This document shows positions 1 through 11,533 of a stretch of DNA of 64,000 bases, in pieces. Position 1 is the stretch's first letter; each line of letters starts with the position of its first letter. The stretch is from Omphiscola glabra. Lineage: Eukaryota > Mollusca > Gastropoda > Lymnaeidae. Both the position numbers and the translations under genes were made by a program. The stretch spans positions 30,910,049 to 30,974,048 of the forward strand of contig OZ024801.1 of NCBI GenBank assembly GCA_964017045.1, written 5' to 3'. The notes beneath the pieces are model-generated. The model was not told the origin of the DNA. It worked only from the letters and a program-made list of their open reading frames with translations, and did no database searches.

Positions 1-1000
1 TGTCGCGACAATATTAGGGCATATGTCGTGAAAAGGTGTAATGGCAATTTAAAAAGATATTTTATCATGAGGCTGAAAATTATTGAGGAGTCTGGGATGA
101 AAAAGAATGACTTCATATATGTTCAAGTTAATGTATGTATATATATACATATTATAACGGAAAGAGATTATGATACAAATAAAGTCAGTGATGAAAATAT
201 ATTTTAGAGAGTGCGCCTGAGCACTGCACAGTTTAGCAGAAAACAGTTAAAACGCGTATAGTTTAGCAGAAAACAGTTAAGCAGCGTACGGCTTAGCAGT
301 GCGCAGTTTAACTCTGTTCTTTATGAAGGGACGTTAAAGCCTGGTGGAGGGGTGAGAAGAGCACCACATATTGCCTTCAAATTAACAGGCATAAAATTTA
401 AGCCCAAAAGCCCTTATATCGCCGTATTTTGCCGTAGACGGTCGTATATTCTGTTGAGCTGCGTACTTCTGTGAACGGCTTGATTGCTTTTGTGATGACA
501 TGTCATGACATGACTGCTAGACATAAGCACGCAATAGTGTTACGTATCCGAACGTTACATGGTGTTTGAGTGTGTGTGAGGAAATGTTAATGTCCTCGTG
601 TGTGCGTGTGTGCAACCGAACTGCGAGCGGAAGCGGCCCATCTCTCCAGATAACTTAGAATACAGCGATAGCTCCGCCATCATGTCAATTATCAAAGGGC
701 AGGGCTGTTTTTAAAAAAAAGACACAATAATTGACTCAGGTGGTGTAATTAAAGTTATTCAGCATTCCGATATGCTTGACTCAGGGGCCAACAACCGTTA
801 TGTTTTCATATTGTCACTGTAAAGAGGTGGGTGGGGGGGGGGGGGAAAGAGGAATTCCCACAAAAAGTGAGTCGGCGGACCTCTAGTTAGGTCTGCGTTG
901 TATATGGCGGCATTGATATAAGGCGTTCGTTTTCCCCATTTAAATTATTATCATTTTTTTTTAATTAAATGGAAGGATTCGCGATTTTTTCTCTCCTTGC
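1..1000. other. Unique non-coding DNA
   Basis: No gene was recognised. It holds a weak duplication of GTTTAGCAGAAAACAGTTAA (228-300), a G-run at 833-845 and AT-rich sequence. It would lie in a downstream intron of the formin gene if that gene continues past the window start. Confidence 0.6.
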
Positions 1001-1430
1001 CTACAGTGAGTCGCTGATCATCTATAGCGCTGGCGACCACTACAGTGAGTCGCTCATCATCTATAGCGCTGGCGACCACTACAGTGAGTCGCTCATCATC
1101 TATAGCGCTGGCGACCACTACAGTGAGTCGCTGATCATCTATAGCGCTGGCGACCACTACAGTGAGTCGCTGATCATCTATAGCGCTGGCGACCACTACA
1201 GTGAGTCGCTGATCACCTATAGCGCTGGCGACCACTACAGTGAGTCGCTGATCATCTATAGCGTTGGCGACCACTACAGTGAGCCGCTCATCATCTATAG
1301 CGCTGGCGACCACTACAGTGAGTCGCTCATCATCTATAGCGCTGGCGACCACTACAGTGAGTCGCTGATCATCTATAGCGCTGGCGACCACTACAGTGAG
1401 TCGCTGATCATCTATAGCGCTGGCGACTAC
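1001..1430. repeat. 39-bp minisatellite, 11 copies
   Basis: Units run CTACAGTGAGTCGCTGATCA, then TCTATAGCGCTGGCGACCA. They are nearly identical, with CTCATC/CTGATC variants. Because 39 is a multiple of 3, both strands are open (repeating ESLIIYSAGDHYS on plus), which is a repeat artefact. The array is preceded by TTTTTTCTCTCCTTGCCTACAG, a strong acceptor-like tract on plus. Confidence 0.95.
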
Positions 1431-1565
1431 TGGTGTATTGTAAAGTAATATGTAGAGTTTCTCCGTCTGAACTTTGCCTCTGCAGTTTGTAGCTGAGGCA
1501 AACACGTAGGTACATGCTTCTGTATACCTGATCCCACGTCCAGTGTATCTTAAGAATGTCCTGTA

Positions 1566-1737
1566 CAGTGACGTAGCTAGGGTTAGTGCCACCCGGGGCG
1601 GTTCAAGATTCCCCCCCCCCTCCAAACAAAAAAAAACACCACCATGCAGTTGGCCGAAATGCCACCCTTATTTATAAAGATAAAAGTGCCTGCCCGGGAT
1701 GGACCACCCCCTCCACCCCAACCTAACTACACCAGTG
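1566..1737. mobile_element. hAT MITE of the CAGTGGCGTAGC family, old copy
   Basis: Starts CAGTGACGTAGCTAGG and ends CTAACTACACCAGTG. The flanks GTCCTGTA and GCCCCGCA match at 5 of 8 positions, and every mismatch is T versus C. This fits an aged target duplication but is not proof of one. Confidence 0.65.
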
Positions 1738-2620
1738 GCCCCGCAATATATATAATGTTCGTCATTTTAAACAAATATTTGTATCCGATTTACAGCATAT
1801 TTACGAAAGTATTTGCTAAAAAAAGCCTTTCATAGAACCAACGTGTTTAGACTGGGTTGTATTTTTACCCCGCCTCCATGAAAAGGGTGACGTGCATAAG
1901 AGACAGAAAGACAAAGGAAGATAGAGAGAGAGAGAGATGTAGAGAGAGGGGGATAGAAAGATAGAAAGAGAGAGGAAGAGAGAAAGAAAGAGAGGGGGTG
2001 ATATGGACGCTCAAACTTAAATGAAAAATTGTTTAAATAATTGAAAATTTGTTGGGACAATGTCTTTGTAACCGTCAGGAAATATCAGCCCCACCCTCCC
2101 TTTTTTTCTCTTCCCCCCCCCCCCCATTCAAAAGAGAAACGTTAATTTCGTTAACATTAGTAGAAACTCTCTAACACATATTTTAATCCTATTTTTGTAA
2201 ACAAAAAAAAAACAAAAAAAGTTCGTTTGCCATGGAGAAATTCCGGTGTCATTATGGTGTCATTATGGTGTCATTATGGTTACACTTAGCCGAGCTCATA
2301 TTTTTACGTTATTTTTTTTAATGCCGTCCATTAGTAAGGATTAGTTTATCTCTATCTGTGGGCGCTTCCAAACCGGTTCCGCAAAACATTAGGGATTACC
2401 ATGACATTAACAGCTGTTTAATTAAATATACCACTGCCGAGTGACACCTCGTTTTTATAAAACAACATTTTCATTAAACAACGGGGAGGGGGGGAGGAGA
2501 ACAAGATTTGGGTCAAATTCCGAACAACAGAGTGGAAGAAAGTTGTCAACGTTACGTCTAGAACTTAGAACCTTACCCTCTTGTTTTCCTGTAGCCTGTG
2601 TACTATTTTTATTTATAAAT
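1738..2620. other. Non-coding DNA with purine tracts
   Basis: A GAGAGA/GAAAG-rich stretch at 1918-2000, C-runs near 2115 and A/T runs. The short frames here (63-76 codons) have low-complexity composition and no family match. Confidence 0.6.
2246..2281. repeat. 11-bp repeat, 3 copies
   Basis: GTGTCATTATG is repeated three times. Confidence 0.85.
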
Positions 2621-3127
2621 CTCGTAAACAGAGTTTAGGTTTAAAAAAAATCTCAAACAGAGTTTAGGTTTTAAAAAATCTCAGAGTTTAGGTTTAAAAA
2701 CATCTCAAACAGAGTTTAGGTTTTAAAAAATCTCAAACAGAGTTTAGGTTTTAAAAAATCTCAAACAGAGTTTAGGTTTAAAACAATCTCAAACAGAGTT
2801 TAGGTTTTAAAAACTCTTAAACAGAGTTTAGGTTTAAAAAAATCTCAAACAGAGTTTAGGTTTTAAAAACTCTTAAACAGAGTTTAGTTGTTTTTTTTTA
2901 AACTAGTAAACAGAGTTAAGTTTATAAAACTCTTAAACAGAGTTTAGCATTTTAAAAAGCTCTTAAACTACAGAGTTTAGTTGTTTTTTTTTAAAACTAG
3001 TAAACAGGGTTTATATTTAAAAAAAACTCTTAAACAGAGTTAAGGTTTAAAAAAACTAGTAAACAGAGTTTAGTTGTTTTTTTTTAAAACTAGTAAACAG
3101 AGTTTAGGGTTTTACAAATCTCGTAAA
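2621..3127. repeat. Degenerate 28-33 bp array
   Basis: About 16 units built on AAACAGAGTTTAGGTTTTAA plus an A-rich or T-rich spacer and TCTC or ACTAGT. Length varies through homopolymer changes. Non-coding. Confidence 0.9.
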
Positions 3128-3329
3128 TGATGAAACTTGCGTCTATTTTGATAATCATGTGAACTCCGCACCAAACTTAGACTAGGGGAAAAAATAATAA
3201 TGATAAGATCACAGCGCTCACTTAAAATTGAATGAATGAAATAGTTACAGAAGTGTTTTACTGTACTGAACAAATTTCTGAACTGAACACTGGGCAAGGA
3301 CATGAACAATTGCAAATTATATGAAAACT

Positions 3330-3640
3330 TACATAGTGAGCACCAATATATTTATATTTATACTGAGTTGTATATAGTAAACACCAATATATAATAATCT
3401 ATATATTTATATACTGAGTTGTATACAATGATCACCGATATATAAATATATATATATAATATTGTATTGTATACAGTGATCACCAATATACATATATACA
3501 TGCATATATATATATATATACTGAGTTGTATAAAGTGAACACTATATACGACTCAGTAAATATATATTGCTGTTCACTATATACATATATATATATTATA
3601 TATATATATATACTGAGAAGTATATAATAAGTCAAGGTTT
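3330..3640. repeat. AT-rich degenerate repeat (about 65 bp)
   Basis: Four or five diverged units share CTGAGTTGTATA, then AGTGAACACCAATATA, separated by TA microsatellite tracts. Frames here are low-complexity Tyr/Ile runs and not genes. Confidence 0.75.
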
Positions 3641-3985
3641 CATTTTCTATCAGCCACAATTTGTTTATGATTAAATTATTCACCAGATAATGAAAGATAA
3701 ATATGTAAATATCCAATTATCTCAGTCATATGCACTATGTCAATTCCCTCTGTAAAGTCAATCTACATACTAACCCTCATCATCCCACATCTTCCCACAC
3801 ACAGGTGTTTTGAAAGGTAACAGGTGGTCAGTTCTACATCTACTAGTAGCACTCAAGCATGCATTTTGCCTGAATTTAACAAATGACTTTTAGACCCGAA
3901 CTCCATTCATTTCAATATTTCATATGAGTACCGCATCTTTAAAAAAGAATAAAGGAGAAGATTGAAGGCATGTGTGACTAGAACA

Positions 3986-4324
3986 TTTAATAATAATAAT
4001 AATAAAGTTCATTTGAAAAATCACGCTTCATCCCCCACGGCTCGAAGCGCGGAACAAAAACAAAGCTGGGAGATAATAACTAGCTGGAAAAGATGGTAGA
4101 CAACTTCACCCCAGAATGTGTTTGCGAAATAGATGAGTTTTTAAATTTGTTTTGAAGAACTCCAGTGTCTGGCTGTTTCTGAGAGCGTCAGGAAGGGTGT
4201 TCCAAATGGTTGGGCCAGCAAATGCAAACGTGCGCTTTCCGTAAGTCTCAGGGCGAACACGCAGTATCGAGAGTTTGCCACTATCGGATGAGCGGAGTTG
4301 TCTAGCGGGTACATAAGGCGTCAT
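3986..4324 (-). mobile_element. LINE 3' end (CR1/L2-type reverse transcriptase C-terminus)
   Basis: A minus-strand frame of 72 residues ends in a stop at 4106. It carries the C-terminal signature of CR1/L2-like LINE polyproteins: LRSS, then YGKRTFAFAGPTIWNTLP, then FKTNLKTHLF. A short 3' UTR follows, ending in an ATT microsatellite (about 3988-4003), the usual 3' tail of these elements. The copy is 5'-truncated close to 4324 with no upstream RT domain, so it is a dead retrotransposed fragment. It lies in the part of the window expected to be a formin intron, in the same orientation as the gene. Confidence 0.8.
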
Positions 4325-5059
4325 GACTATGAGAAGAAAATGAGGAATCGGGTAGACAATAGCGTCAATGTCACAATTTCTTTCATCAAAGATCAGAGGC
4401 GTGGACCCTCAAATAACGTGGAAACATATCGAAAATGAACAAATCATCACAAGAAATTTGCAAATATTCAACAGATTAACTTAGTTGTGTAAAACAGGGG
4501 CCGGCACATTTTTAGAACTGCAAACATGGAAATATCCTGAATACGAGATGGCCAAACATCATCACAAGACAGTCCCTAACATGGAATCCACAGGGAAAAA
4601 GAAAAGAAAGGAAGGCCAAAGAATACATGGAGACGTGAGCTATAGAGGCAGACACACAAAGTATGGGATACACCTGGAAGCATCTGGAACAGTCACAGGT
4701 AAAGGAACAAAGTAAAAAGCAGTTCACGCCAATAGCCACTTACAAGGCCATTAGTCGTTAACAAGGCCATTAGTAGAATTAAGCATAGACTGATTTGGAC
4801 ATCTGGCAAGGGAACATCATAGCTAATTACTTCATGCGATGCATTCTTAGTTCTGCTTCGGTTTGGCTTGAGACCAACAATATAATTGATCAAACACATG
4901 ACTTGTTAGGCAACTGGTTCACAGATGAATAGTTATTGTACCGCCTATTTTAAACGGACATGAAAAAAATTCGACTTCTATAATGCTGACCAGGGTTGCT
5001 CTGTCCTCCAGGTAACAGTTACATTTGTTAAGACAACAACATATAGTTTACATGACAGA
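4325..5059. other. Unique intronic DNA
   Basis: No repeats or coding sequence recognised. Overlapping short frames on both strands (68-76 codons) show no conserved features. Confidence 0.55.
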
Positions 5060-5409
5060 ATGTTTCAAAAGTCCCAATGTTTCAACAGTCATAATGTTTC
5101 AACAGTCATAATGTTTCAGCAGTCCCAATGTTTCAACAGTCATAATGTTTCAACAGTCCCAATGTTTCAACTGTCATAAAGTTTCAACAGTCCCAATGTT
5201 TCAACAGTCCCAATGTTTCAAAAGTCCCAATGTTTCAACAGTCCCAATGTTTCAAAAGTCCCAATGTTTCAACAGTCATAATGTTTCAAACAGTCCTAAT
5301 GTTTCAACAGTCCCAATGTTTCAAAAGTCCCAATGTTTCAACAGTCATAATGTTTCAACAGTCCCAATGTTTCAAAAGTCCCAATGTTTCAACAGTCCTA
5401 ATGTTTCAG
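5060..5409. repeat. 17-bp minisatellite, about 20 copies
   Basis: The unit is CAATGTTTCAACAGTCC, with variants CATAATG and CAAAAGTCC interspersed in an irregular order. It ends 140 bases before the donor of formin exon C and lies in the following intron. Confidence 0.95.
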
Positions 5410-5548
5410 TGCAAACGTCTCAGACAGATTTTATGTCAACTTTCTGAATGAAAGGAGAACTTTCAGCCTAAGCTCAACATCCCCAGCACTCCAGACACAG
5501 GTCGCTGTACTCTCGTCCACACTTTGTACATTTCTCAAGGTCACTCAC

Positions 5549-5800
5549 CTTTGATGAGCCTCCGGCTGTACTCCGGCTTCTGGACCAGCAGCGAGAGGCC
5601 GATCTTCGAGTTGAGCACGGCTTTGATGCACTCCACGCACTCTATGAGGATGTACGCGTCAGAGAGCGCCGTCACGCGCCTGTTGGCGAACGTATCCACA
5701 CAGTCCAGTAGGCGCTCCAGGCCTTCGTGATCCAAGAATCCTTGCATCCATTCCTGGTTGGAATTCCGGAGTTTCTTTTTCAAGCTGCTAAAAGTTTGCA
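5549..5800 (-). CDS. INF2: INF2-like formin, third coding exon (DID armadillo repeats)
   Basis: A 252-bp minus-strand exon with acceptor TTATGTCCTCAG (ends 5801) and donor CATCAAAG|GTGAGTGAC (5548). It is phase 1 at both ends, so it codes 84 residues. The peptide begins VQTFSSLKKKLRNSN and continues with WMQGFLDHEGLERLLDC, SDAYILIECVECIKAVLNS, then KIGLSLLV, ending RRLIKG. The helical pattern and the signatures W-x(2)-FL-x(2)-GL-x(2)-LL and C-x(2)-C-x-(K/R)-A-V-(L/M)-NS are those of the first two armadillo repeats of the INF2 inhibitory domain (family knowledge). The conserved AVLNSK segment marks the formin FH3/GBD fold. The exon is GC-rich against AT-rich introns. The gene continues below 5549, but no further formin exon could be recognised before position 1. 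The spliced partial protein is 453 residues plus one base. Confidence 0.88.
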
Positions 5801-6354
5801 CTGAGGACATAAAAAGGATTTAATTAAGGTTTGCACAGAGGAATAGAAATGGTTTAATAGAGATATGAATGAAGGCTAAATGGAAGGTTTTCACATCAAA
5901 TATAGAATTGACCCACTAGAGACTAAAGATGCTTAGGAACCCCCCCCCCTTTTTCCCCCCCAAAACAAAAACCACACTGAAGATAAAACAAAAATTGATT
6001 TACTCTGCAAAAATTAGTTTTAAAAAAGTGAACAATTTACAATTTTGAATTGAATTGTTAAAAATGTTAATGAAATGACAATAATATCATATTTATGACT
6101 ACTGTGAATTAAATCTGATCCTTGATTCTAAGAAACATTTAAATGGGGGAGGTTCATCCAGAACATAGGTGGACTACTAAAAAATTCACACAAAAACTAT
6201 TAAAGCTACAAGTGTCAAATTTTTACCGAAGCTAAATGAATAGTCATTCTACCATTAAAACACATAATATTGCCATAAAAAGGAGAAACATAATAGTTGG
6301 CTTCCATAGAAATAAAAGAAAGAGAGGCTAATTCAGATAGATGGTACCTCATCA

Positions 6355-6504
6355 TTAGGTTTAGGGATAGATTTAGGGTTCAGGTTAGGGTGAGGGATAG
6401 ATTTAGGGTTCAGGTTAGGGTGAGGGATAGATTTAGGGTTCAGGTTAGGGTGAGGGATAGATTTAGGGTTCAGATTAGGGTGAGGGATAAATTTAGGGTT
6501 CAGG
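6355..6504. repeat. 30-bp array with telomere-like TTAGGG motifs, 5 copies
   Basis: The unit is GGGATAGATTTAGGGTTCAG followed by GTTAGGGTGA. Each 30-bp unit contains two TTAGGG hexamers in the same orientation. It lies in the intron between formin exons C and B. Confidence 0.92.
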
Positions 6505-8604
6505 CAACCAAGATGACGGCCATGGTAAAAAAACGCGGTACAATCTATACGAATTTACCGAAAGAGAAAATGGCATGTTGAAAATGGGCAGGTTAAACAA
6601 AAAATTGTTTTAGAAAGTTTTGAGCTCAAATTTATTTAGCTTTATTAACCAGACAGAAATATGGGTCAGCTATAGCCTGGACAGGAAAAATAATATATAT
6701 TGAATACTTTTTGTATTACAGGATTCAAAATATATCTTAATTTAAAATTTAAACTTTGAGGAATTGTACAATTTGGACTTATTAATATATTGTAATAAGT
6801 TTAGAGTCACAATCACATAATATAGCATGCAAAATTTTGAAACAAATTGGTTGATATTTGAAAAAAGTTATCATTTATAATGTGAACTAAACCTCGAAAT
6901 TTTGTGAGTAAGCATGCAATAATTTTGTTCATAAAAAAATTATTTTCCTAATCTTAATGACTCCCAGAAAGATAAGCAAGTCTGTTTGCTTCAAAGTTTG
7001 ACTGGTCTTACCCTAATTTCAGCCTTATTTTGGCTCTTCTAGTCTAGCTTCTAAGGATTTAGTCATTTGTTTTTGTGCCTTCAATATCCCCTTACATCCA
7101 TCATAATGAAATAGTCGAATGTAAACTCACCACAGGACATTTGCAAACTACGATGCCTCCAATGCTTTTGATTCATTATTGAACAGAAGGGTTGCTAATC
7201 CAACACCATTGACATGTTGACAGCTCTTAAACCATTATATTTGTCCTTTTATGGCAAATTTTCAATATAATGATAATAATGATATAATTAAATTTAATAC
7301 TATTGAGTATTCATTTATTTCATCAATTAAATTCGTTTGCATTTTGGGCATAACTTCATAACTATCTAGACATTGAATAAAAATAATTGGACGGAAGGTC
7401 TCTAAAAATTGGATGGAAAAGGTCTCTAAAAATTGGCTTTATCTACTGATTCACTGTTATTATTATTATAAAATGATTTTCAGTGTCTTCCATAACCTTC
7501 ACATTTTACTGACCTATTCTGGGTTAGAAAGAGTAAGGCATTGGGTGTCTTAAGAAAGACCAATAAAACACATGGGCATTCACGTCACAACTCAGACAAG
7601 TGTTTTTCATCTATTCAGTCACAGTCAATCACTCAATGTTAATGTTATCAATGTTAAAGTTAATGTTATGATTCAACAAAATCTTCGAAATGAATCGAAT
7701 GAGAATTATGAGAATGATCAGAATGGAATCAGATTATTGATTATTTGTTTAATTTGAAGTTTTAACTTTTAATTACTTACACTTAATTTAAAATATCCTC
7801 ACTCATACCGTCCAATATTAGGCTTAGTATAAATTTTTCCATGAAACTTTCGTTTCTTTGAATATACTAAATATTTGTTATCACTAGGCATTGTATAAAC
7901 AAATATTACGACAAGTTTTATATCGGCCCTTCACAAAATAGTTTTTTTTTAAATTTCTATGGAAGCCGCCATATTCGAAAGGACTGATCATTGTATTAAA
8001 CAATTATTGGGGAGGTCATCTTTGTTTTAAAATAATTAATTCATGAAAAAGTAATAAATTTTTAATATTTTTTTTGAGTGTGGTAAATTCTGATAACCCG
8101 TTCTAACAACAACAAAAAATTCATATCGCAAGAACTATTTAACCTAACTCAAAAAATAAATACACATAATTGTGAAGAATTGAATATACTTTAATTTGAT
8201 ATCAATGTCATGTTGAATGGTTTACTGCCAAATTGAAAATCAGCCTTAAAGTTTCTAGTTTTTTCAATAACTTTGTAATCAATATATTAACTATTTTGCT
8301 AAATTGAACAAAAACAAACAAGCAAACAAACAAAACCAAACACACACACACACACAAAAAACCGCCAATTTTATCAACATCACGTGACAAGAGCACACGC
8401 GGACTTGAGCAGCCCATAGCTGCTGTCATAATTAAAGGGTCGGTCGCTAAACTGTTTCTCCCCTGGGTAACCCGGTCTGCACGACAGAACGGTCCCATGC
8501 AGACGCACCAAAACAGGCATGTATCAGGCGCCAGGGTGGTTTATAATGTATTACCACTCACTAAGATGCGATGAAGTATCAAGAAATAGCATTGATATCC
8601 AAAG

Positions 8605-8770
8605 CCGTGGCTAGGTCTAGTGCCGGCCAGGGGCGGGCAAAATAATTTGCCGCCCCTTCCATTAAAAAAAAACACCCAACTCTGCAGTAGTCTGAAAATG
8701 TTGCCCTCCACATTAAGAACGCCTTTTCATGCAAAAAGTTGTGCCCCTTTCCAAAAAGGGGATATCAAGA
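8605..8770. mobile_element. Possible hAT MITE remnant
   Basis: GTGGCTAGGTCTAGTGCC followed by GGGGCGGGCAAAATAATTT and CCGCCCCTTCC resembles the interior of the CAGTGGCGTAGC-type MITEs. Neither terminus is intact. Confidence 0.35.
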
Positions 8771-8879
8771 TAAAAAAATGTGAAAGATAAATGACGATGT
8801 TAGCAGCCTCTGAAAATGTTAAGGAGAGGTCAGTAGGTGACGTCACACATGTTTTAATTTATTGATTATGTAAATGACC

Positions 8880-9109
8880 CTAGCTGTAAACACTGGACAC
8901 AGATAATAACAGTGAACACAGCAATAATCACTGGGCACAGCTAAGACCACTGACCACAGCTATGAACACTGACCGCAGCTATGAAAACTTGACCACATCT
9001 ATAAACACTGAGCACAAAATATAAACACTAAACGCAGCTAGGAACACTGACCAAGCTATGAACACTGACCACAGCTATGAACACTAACCGCAGCTATAGG
9101 AACACTGAC
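8880..9109 (-). repeat. 19-bp minisatellite built from the exon B splice donor
   Basis: About 12 degenerate units of 19-20 bp lie directly against exon B. Read on the minus strand, a typical unit is GTCAGTGTTCATAGCTGTG. The first unit begins at base 9109 and supplies the functional donor GTCAGTG. Several later units keep TGTG|GTCAGTG and so resemble weak donors. Divergence rises with distance from the exon. Confidence 0.85.
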
Positions 9110-9214
9110 CTGTGGGTATGGCCATCACGGACACTGCAAACTCCGGGTCGCTCTTCTCCAGGTCCATTTGGTGCAGTGTGGAGCTGATCTTGTTCCTGAG
9201 GACGTCCCGCATGC
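9110..9214 (-). CDS. INF2: INF2-like formin, second coding exon (start of DID)
   Basis: A 105-bp minus-strand exon. Its acceptor is TTTCCATTGCAG (9226-9215) and its donor is CCCACAG|GTCAGTG (9109). It accepts one base from the previous exon, giving a Cys codon, and then reads 34 complete codons, leaving phase 1 again. The peptide contains KSDPEFAVSVMAIPT, which matches the segment of INF2 just before the armadillo-like diaphanous inhibitory domain (DID) in spacing and in the S-x-DPE and (M)PS/T positions. In INF2 this region leads into the DID, which binds the C-terminal DAD and restrains actin nucleation by the FH2 domain. The stop-free frame is bounded exactly by consensus splice sites, and there is no similar coding in the 16 kb between this and the previous exon. 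The donor is itself the first unit of a 19-bp tandem array. Other formins with a DID are possible alternatives but fit the peptide less well. Confidence 0.82.
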
Positions 9215-9503
9215 CTGCAATGGAAACATAGCGCCGTTATCATTGGTTACCTCGGAGACAATGTTAGCATTACCATTGGTGAGTTGGAAGATCGACAGTA
9301 AGGGGTGAGTGATGACCAAAAAGTTTAGATATGGCCACACACAAAAAAGTTTATTTAACAAAAAACAGAACAGAGAACGTATCAGAGAAATGCCTTCCAC
9401 ATATCTCACAACTGACATCCTATATATGACCTCAGAACAAAAATGTAAAAAAAAATGCAGTATTATAATTGTAGCCGTTAGCAGAGTTAAGTCCCAGATT
9501 TAC

Positions 9504-9981
9504 CTAAAAGCTACATAAGCCACGGCCTCACAATAGGTCGGCCCTATAAGCTACATAAGCCACGGCCTCACAATAGGTCGGTCCTATAAGCTACATAAGC
9601 CACGGCCTCACAATAGGTAGGCCCTATAAGCTACATAAGCCACGGCCTCACAATAGGTCGGCCCTATAAGCTACATAAGTCACGGCCTCACAATAGGTCG
9701 GCCCTATAAGCTACATAAGCCACGGCCTCACAATAGGTCGGCCCTATAAGCTACATAAGCCACGACCTCACAATAGGTCGGCCCTATAAGCTACATACGC
9801 CACGGCCTCACAATAGGTCGGCCTTAAAAGCTACATAAGCCACGGCCTCACAATAGGTCGGCCCTAAAAGCTACATAAGCCACGGCCTCACAATACGTCG
9901 GCCCTAAAAGCTACATAAGCCACGGCCTCACAATAGGTCGGCCCTAAAAGCTACATAAGCCACGGCCTCACAATACGTCGG
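9504..9981. repeat. 40-bp minisatellite, 12 copies
   Basis: The unit is CTACATAAGCCACGGCCTCA followed by CAATAGGTCGGCCCTATAAG. Most units are identical, and later units carry CCCTAAAAG. It lies in the first formin intron, 290 bases upstream of exon B. Confidence 0.95.
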
Positions 9982-11533
9982 CTATATATTTTTAAATGTT
10001 CTTTGACCGGCTGATGTAATTTAAAACCGTACTAGGTTGGGGGAAAAAAGGGGTGGGGGTGGGCTCTGGACTTTGTAAAGCTTAAGGCATCAGCAAGTCT
10101 AAGTCCGGCCCTGGCCGAATGGATGAGGGGTTTGGTGGCAAAACAGTATTAACTTGAGTTTACAAATGCAAGAAAGTCATGTCTTGAGAACTGTAGCATT
10201 ATTTGTTATTACAGTATTATAACCGGAAATAGAATAAGAAAAAAAAACTAAGAAAAGAGGACAAAATCTTAAAAAATAATATACATAGATAAAGTATTAA
10301 AATGCGAAACATTTTGTTTTCAACTTAAAGACAACAAATAAAATTTAGATAAGTGAGCCAAATTGAATTGTACATGGACATGGCAGTCCCGTATTTGGTT
10401 GAGTAAATATGTGAAATCTTATAAGAAAATGTGTGCAAGCTCGAAAAGATTTTAAAAAAAAATTGGACAATCGAATGGACCTATCGGCTAAACGCCTTCT
10501 CCAGCGGACAAGACAAGAAAAAAAAAAAAGAAATATAAATTGAAGTTCAAAGAAATAGCGTGTCAGAAGCGGTCACAATATTTTAGAGGCAAAATTTACA
10601 CTATGTGATTATAATATTTAGGCCACAGTTTAAAACTCAGAGCCATTCGTGGCCCATTGTCCCACAGCCGCACTGGCGGAATGTCTTATTCAGAAGTGCA
10701 TGGCGTGTGAGTGAGTGGTCATGTGGCCTGAAGGTGTGGGTGCCGAGACACCGATTTTGATTGATGAAATTGTGGTAACCCAAGGAGGTCATGGCTGACA
10801 AGGGAGGGGTAACGGGATAGCTCCGCGGGAATCTCAGCACGTGATGAAAGTGTCGCCACCGTTTTATGTCATCAATTCATCCTCACCAGCGGCAGTCACC
10901 TGCTCAAATGGTCGAGTGATGAGATCGTAATGAGGCTTGACCACGGTCGGGGGGTGCCGGGTATATGGAAGGGTGATGAGGGGGGTGGGAACAATGGTTT
11001 TCGAAGGAACATAATCCAAAATACATTTCCCAGTAGGCCATTGTTGTGTTTGTGTGTGTGTGGGGGTAGGGGGAGGGGTAATCTTCCCGTAGTTTCCTAG
11101 ACGGGTTTTGGACTTATGGACTTCCAGGGCAACGTTGCTGAACAGGAATTAGAGCCTGGTTTTTTGTTTTGTTTAAAACCAGTAACAGCAGAAACGGAGC
11201 ACCTAATGTTTAATTAAAGCAAGAATTCTTTTCTAGGTCGATATCTTAAGTTCGGTATCTTACACCTCCCCCCCCCCCCCTCGGAGTCAGCGCTCACCAT
11301 TCAGTTTTTTTTGTGTGTTTTTTTGGAGGGGGGTTTGTTTGGGGAGGGAAGGGGGTTAGGGTTATTATAGTAATAAGCATAATAAAATTAATTGCATTCT
11401 CTCGTGCAACTTTACATTTCAAAGCCGTAGCGGGCTGCGTAATTAAAACGAAATCCTGGTCAACATAGGCGTCACTTAACGTACTTGCGACATAGGCGTC
11501 ACATAAAGTACTTGTGAGCAATATGTAAAGTAG
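9982..11533. other. INF2: Unique intronic DNA
   Basis: Non-coding, with homopolymer tracts (C-run 11268-11280, G-rich 11325-11356) and a possible MITE end at 10102-10114. The GC-richer segment 10630-10960 resembles no known family to me. Confidence 0.6.

Larger units (their letters stand above)
5801..8879. other. INF2: Formin intron between exons B and C (body)
   Basis: AT-rich non-coding DNA with the TTAGGG-containing array at 6355-6504, a MITE remnant near 8605, a short CA tract at 8340 and a G-rich patch around 8450. Positions 5794-5862 hold an imperfect 35-bp duplication of the exon C acceptor. No further exon is evident. Confidence 0.7.

Noticed and set aside
951..1625. A 224-codon minus-strand frame
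   Set aside because: Mostly the 39-bp array (VVVASAIDDQRLT repeats) plus a MITE terminus.
9504..9981. A CRISPR-like array
   Set aside because: Units are contiguous with no unique spacers, and the DNA is animal. This applies to every array in the window.
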